Shown here piece by piece: positions 63,470 to 64,000 of a stretch of 64,000 bases of DNA; the stretch's first letter is position 1, and the number at the start of each line of letters is the position of its first letter. Made by a program: the position numbers and the translations under genes. Source of the DNA: Yersinia kristensenii (lineage in GTDB: Bacteria > Pseudomonadota > Gammaproteobacteria > Enterobacterales > Enterobacteriaceae); contig NZ_UHIY01000001.1 of the NCBI RefSeq assembly GCF_900460525.1, forward strand, positions 434,001-498,000, given 5' to 3'. Below the pieces are notes generated by a model. That model was not told the origin of the DNA. It was given only the letters and a program-made list of their open reading frames with translations, and ran no database searches.

Positions 63470-64000
63470 ATGAACCGCCTCCCTACCCTGTATGGCATTA
63501 TTGCGATCCTGCTTTGGAGCATGAGTGTCGCCCTGACACGCGGGCTTTCTGAAACATTGGGGCCATTTGGGGCCGGAGCAGCTATTTATACCGTCAGTGG
63601 AATATTGGTGTGGCTGGTCGCCGGGAAACCGACTTTGCGCGGGCAGCATCCGGCTTATCTGTATGGTTGTGGAGCACTGTTTGTGGTGTATATGGTGGCT
63701 TTTGCCTTAGCCATCGGGATGGCAAATGACCGCCAACAAACACTCGAAATTGGCCTGATTAACTATCTCTGGCCCAGCTTAACTCTGCTATTAGCGGTGC
63801 CCTTACTCAAACTGCGGGCGCGTTGGTGGCTGTGGCCGGGAGCCGCTTTGGCGCTGTTTGGCGTTATTTGGGTGGTGAGTGGCGGAGAGGGGTTGGATGT
63901 TAGTATTCTGAAAACCAATATCAGCAGTAACCCACTGGCTTACAGTCTGGCGCTGATTGCGGCCTTTACTTGGGCGGCTTATTCCAATCTGGTGCGTGTA
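63470..64000 (+). CDS. yddG: YddG-like aromatic amino acid/EamA exporter, 5' part
   Basis: The first 177 codons; the gene continues past the window. Hydrophobic helices in DMT/EamA arrangement: LYGIIAILLWSMSVALTRGL, ETLGPFGAGAAIYTVSGILV, EIGLINYLWPSLTLLLAVPL and WWLWPGAALALFGVIWVVSGG, matching E. coli YddG (aromatic amino acid exporter). AAGGATG lies upstream of ATG 63470. It is divergent from cdiA across about 260 bases in which I see no gene. Confidence 0.82.
   Translation, partial: MNRLPTLYGIIAILLWSMSVALTRGLSETLGPFGAGAAIYTVSGILVWLVAGKPTLRGQHPAYLYGCGALFVVYMVAFALAIGMANDRQQTLEIGLINYLWPSLTLLLAVPLLKLRARWWLWPGAALALFGVIWVVSGGEGLDVSILKTNISSNPLAYSLALIAAFTWAAYSNLVRV

Overview
The window is chromosomal DNA of an enterobacterium, most likely a Yersinia of the enterocolitica/kristensenii group. 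I infer this from protein similarity to E. coli, from gene order that follows E. coli blocks (cysJIH-queD; eno-pyrG-mazG-relA-rlmD-barA; dgt/degP, mtnN-btuF-yadS-erpA-clcA-hemL-fhu-mrcB-hrpB; thpR-sfsA-dksA-gluQRS-pcnB-folK-panBCD-yadE-yadHG-can-hpt; cueO-yacC-speED), and from several ERIC-type intergenic repeats. No rRNA, tRNA, CRISPR array, prophage or complete insertion sequence was seen.

Layout. 1-5.2 kb: sulfite reduction (cysH start, cysI, cysJ) opposite the queuosine-precursor genes queD and queE. 5.2-9.1 kb: sodC and an accessory three-gene unit on the minus strand: SQR-like flavoprotein, DUF1641 protein, methionine gamma-lyase, with a CRP-like site in the promoter region. 9.2-15.7 kb: eno, pyrG, mazG, relA. 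15.7-16.5 kb: a strongly decayed rlmD (23S rRNA m5U1939 methyltransferase) that still aligns from start to stop but carries nonsense codons and a large internal deletion. 16.6-29.3 kb: barA, degP, dgt, mtnN-btuF-yadS, erpA, clcA, hemL. 29.3-30.0 kb: an AT-rich patch with one unknown small membrane protein. 30.0-39.1 kb: fhuCDB (no fhuA), mrcB, hrpB. 39.2-46.6 kb: thpR, sfsA, dksA, a frameshifted gluQRS, pcnB (apparently started at AUU), folK, panB, panC, panD. 46.6-56.6 kb: a structured intergenic element, yadE, yadHG, can, hpt, an unknown membrane protein, cueO with a textbook CueR promoter, yacC, speE, speD. 56.7-63.2 kb: a contact-dependent inhibition (CDI) cluster: a 1734-residue CdiA/TpsA exoprotein, its probable immunity gene, then an orphan EC869-class nuclease toxin module with its own immunity gene; no TpsB transporter gene is present. 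The window ends inside a yddG-like exporter.

Most genes are housekeeping. The points that depart from the E. coli-type plan are the rlmD relic, the gluQRS frameshift, the missing fhuA, the sulfur unit, the CDI island without cdiB, and a hairpin element with CsrA-like loop motifs downstream of panD.
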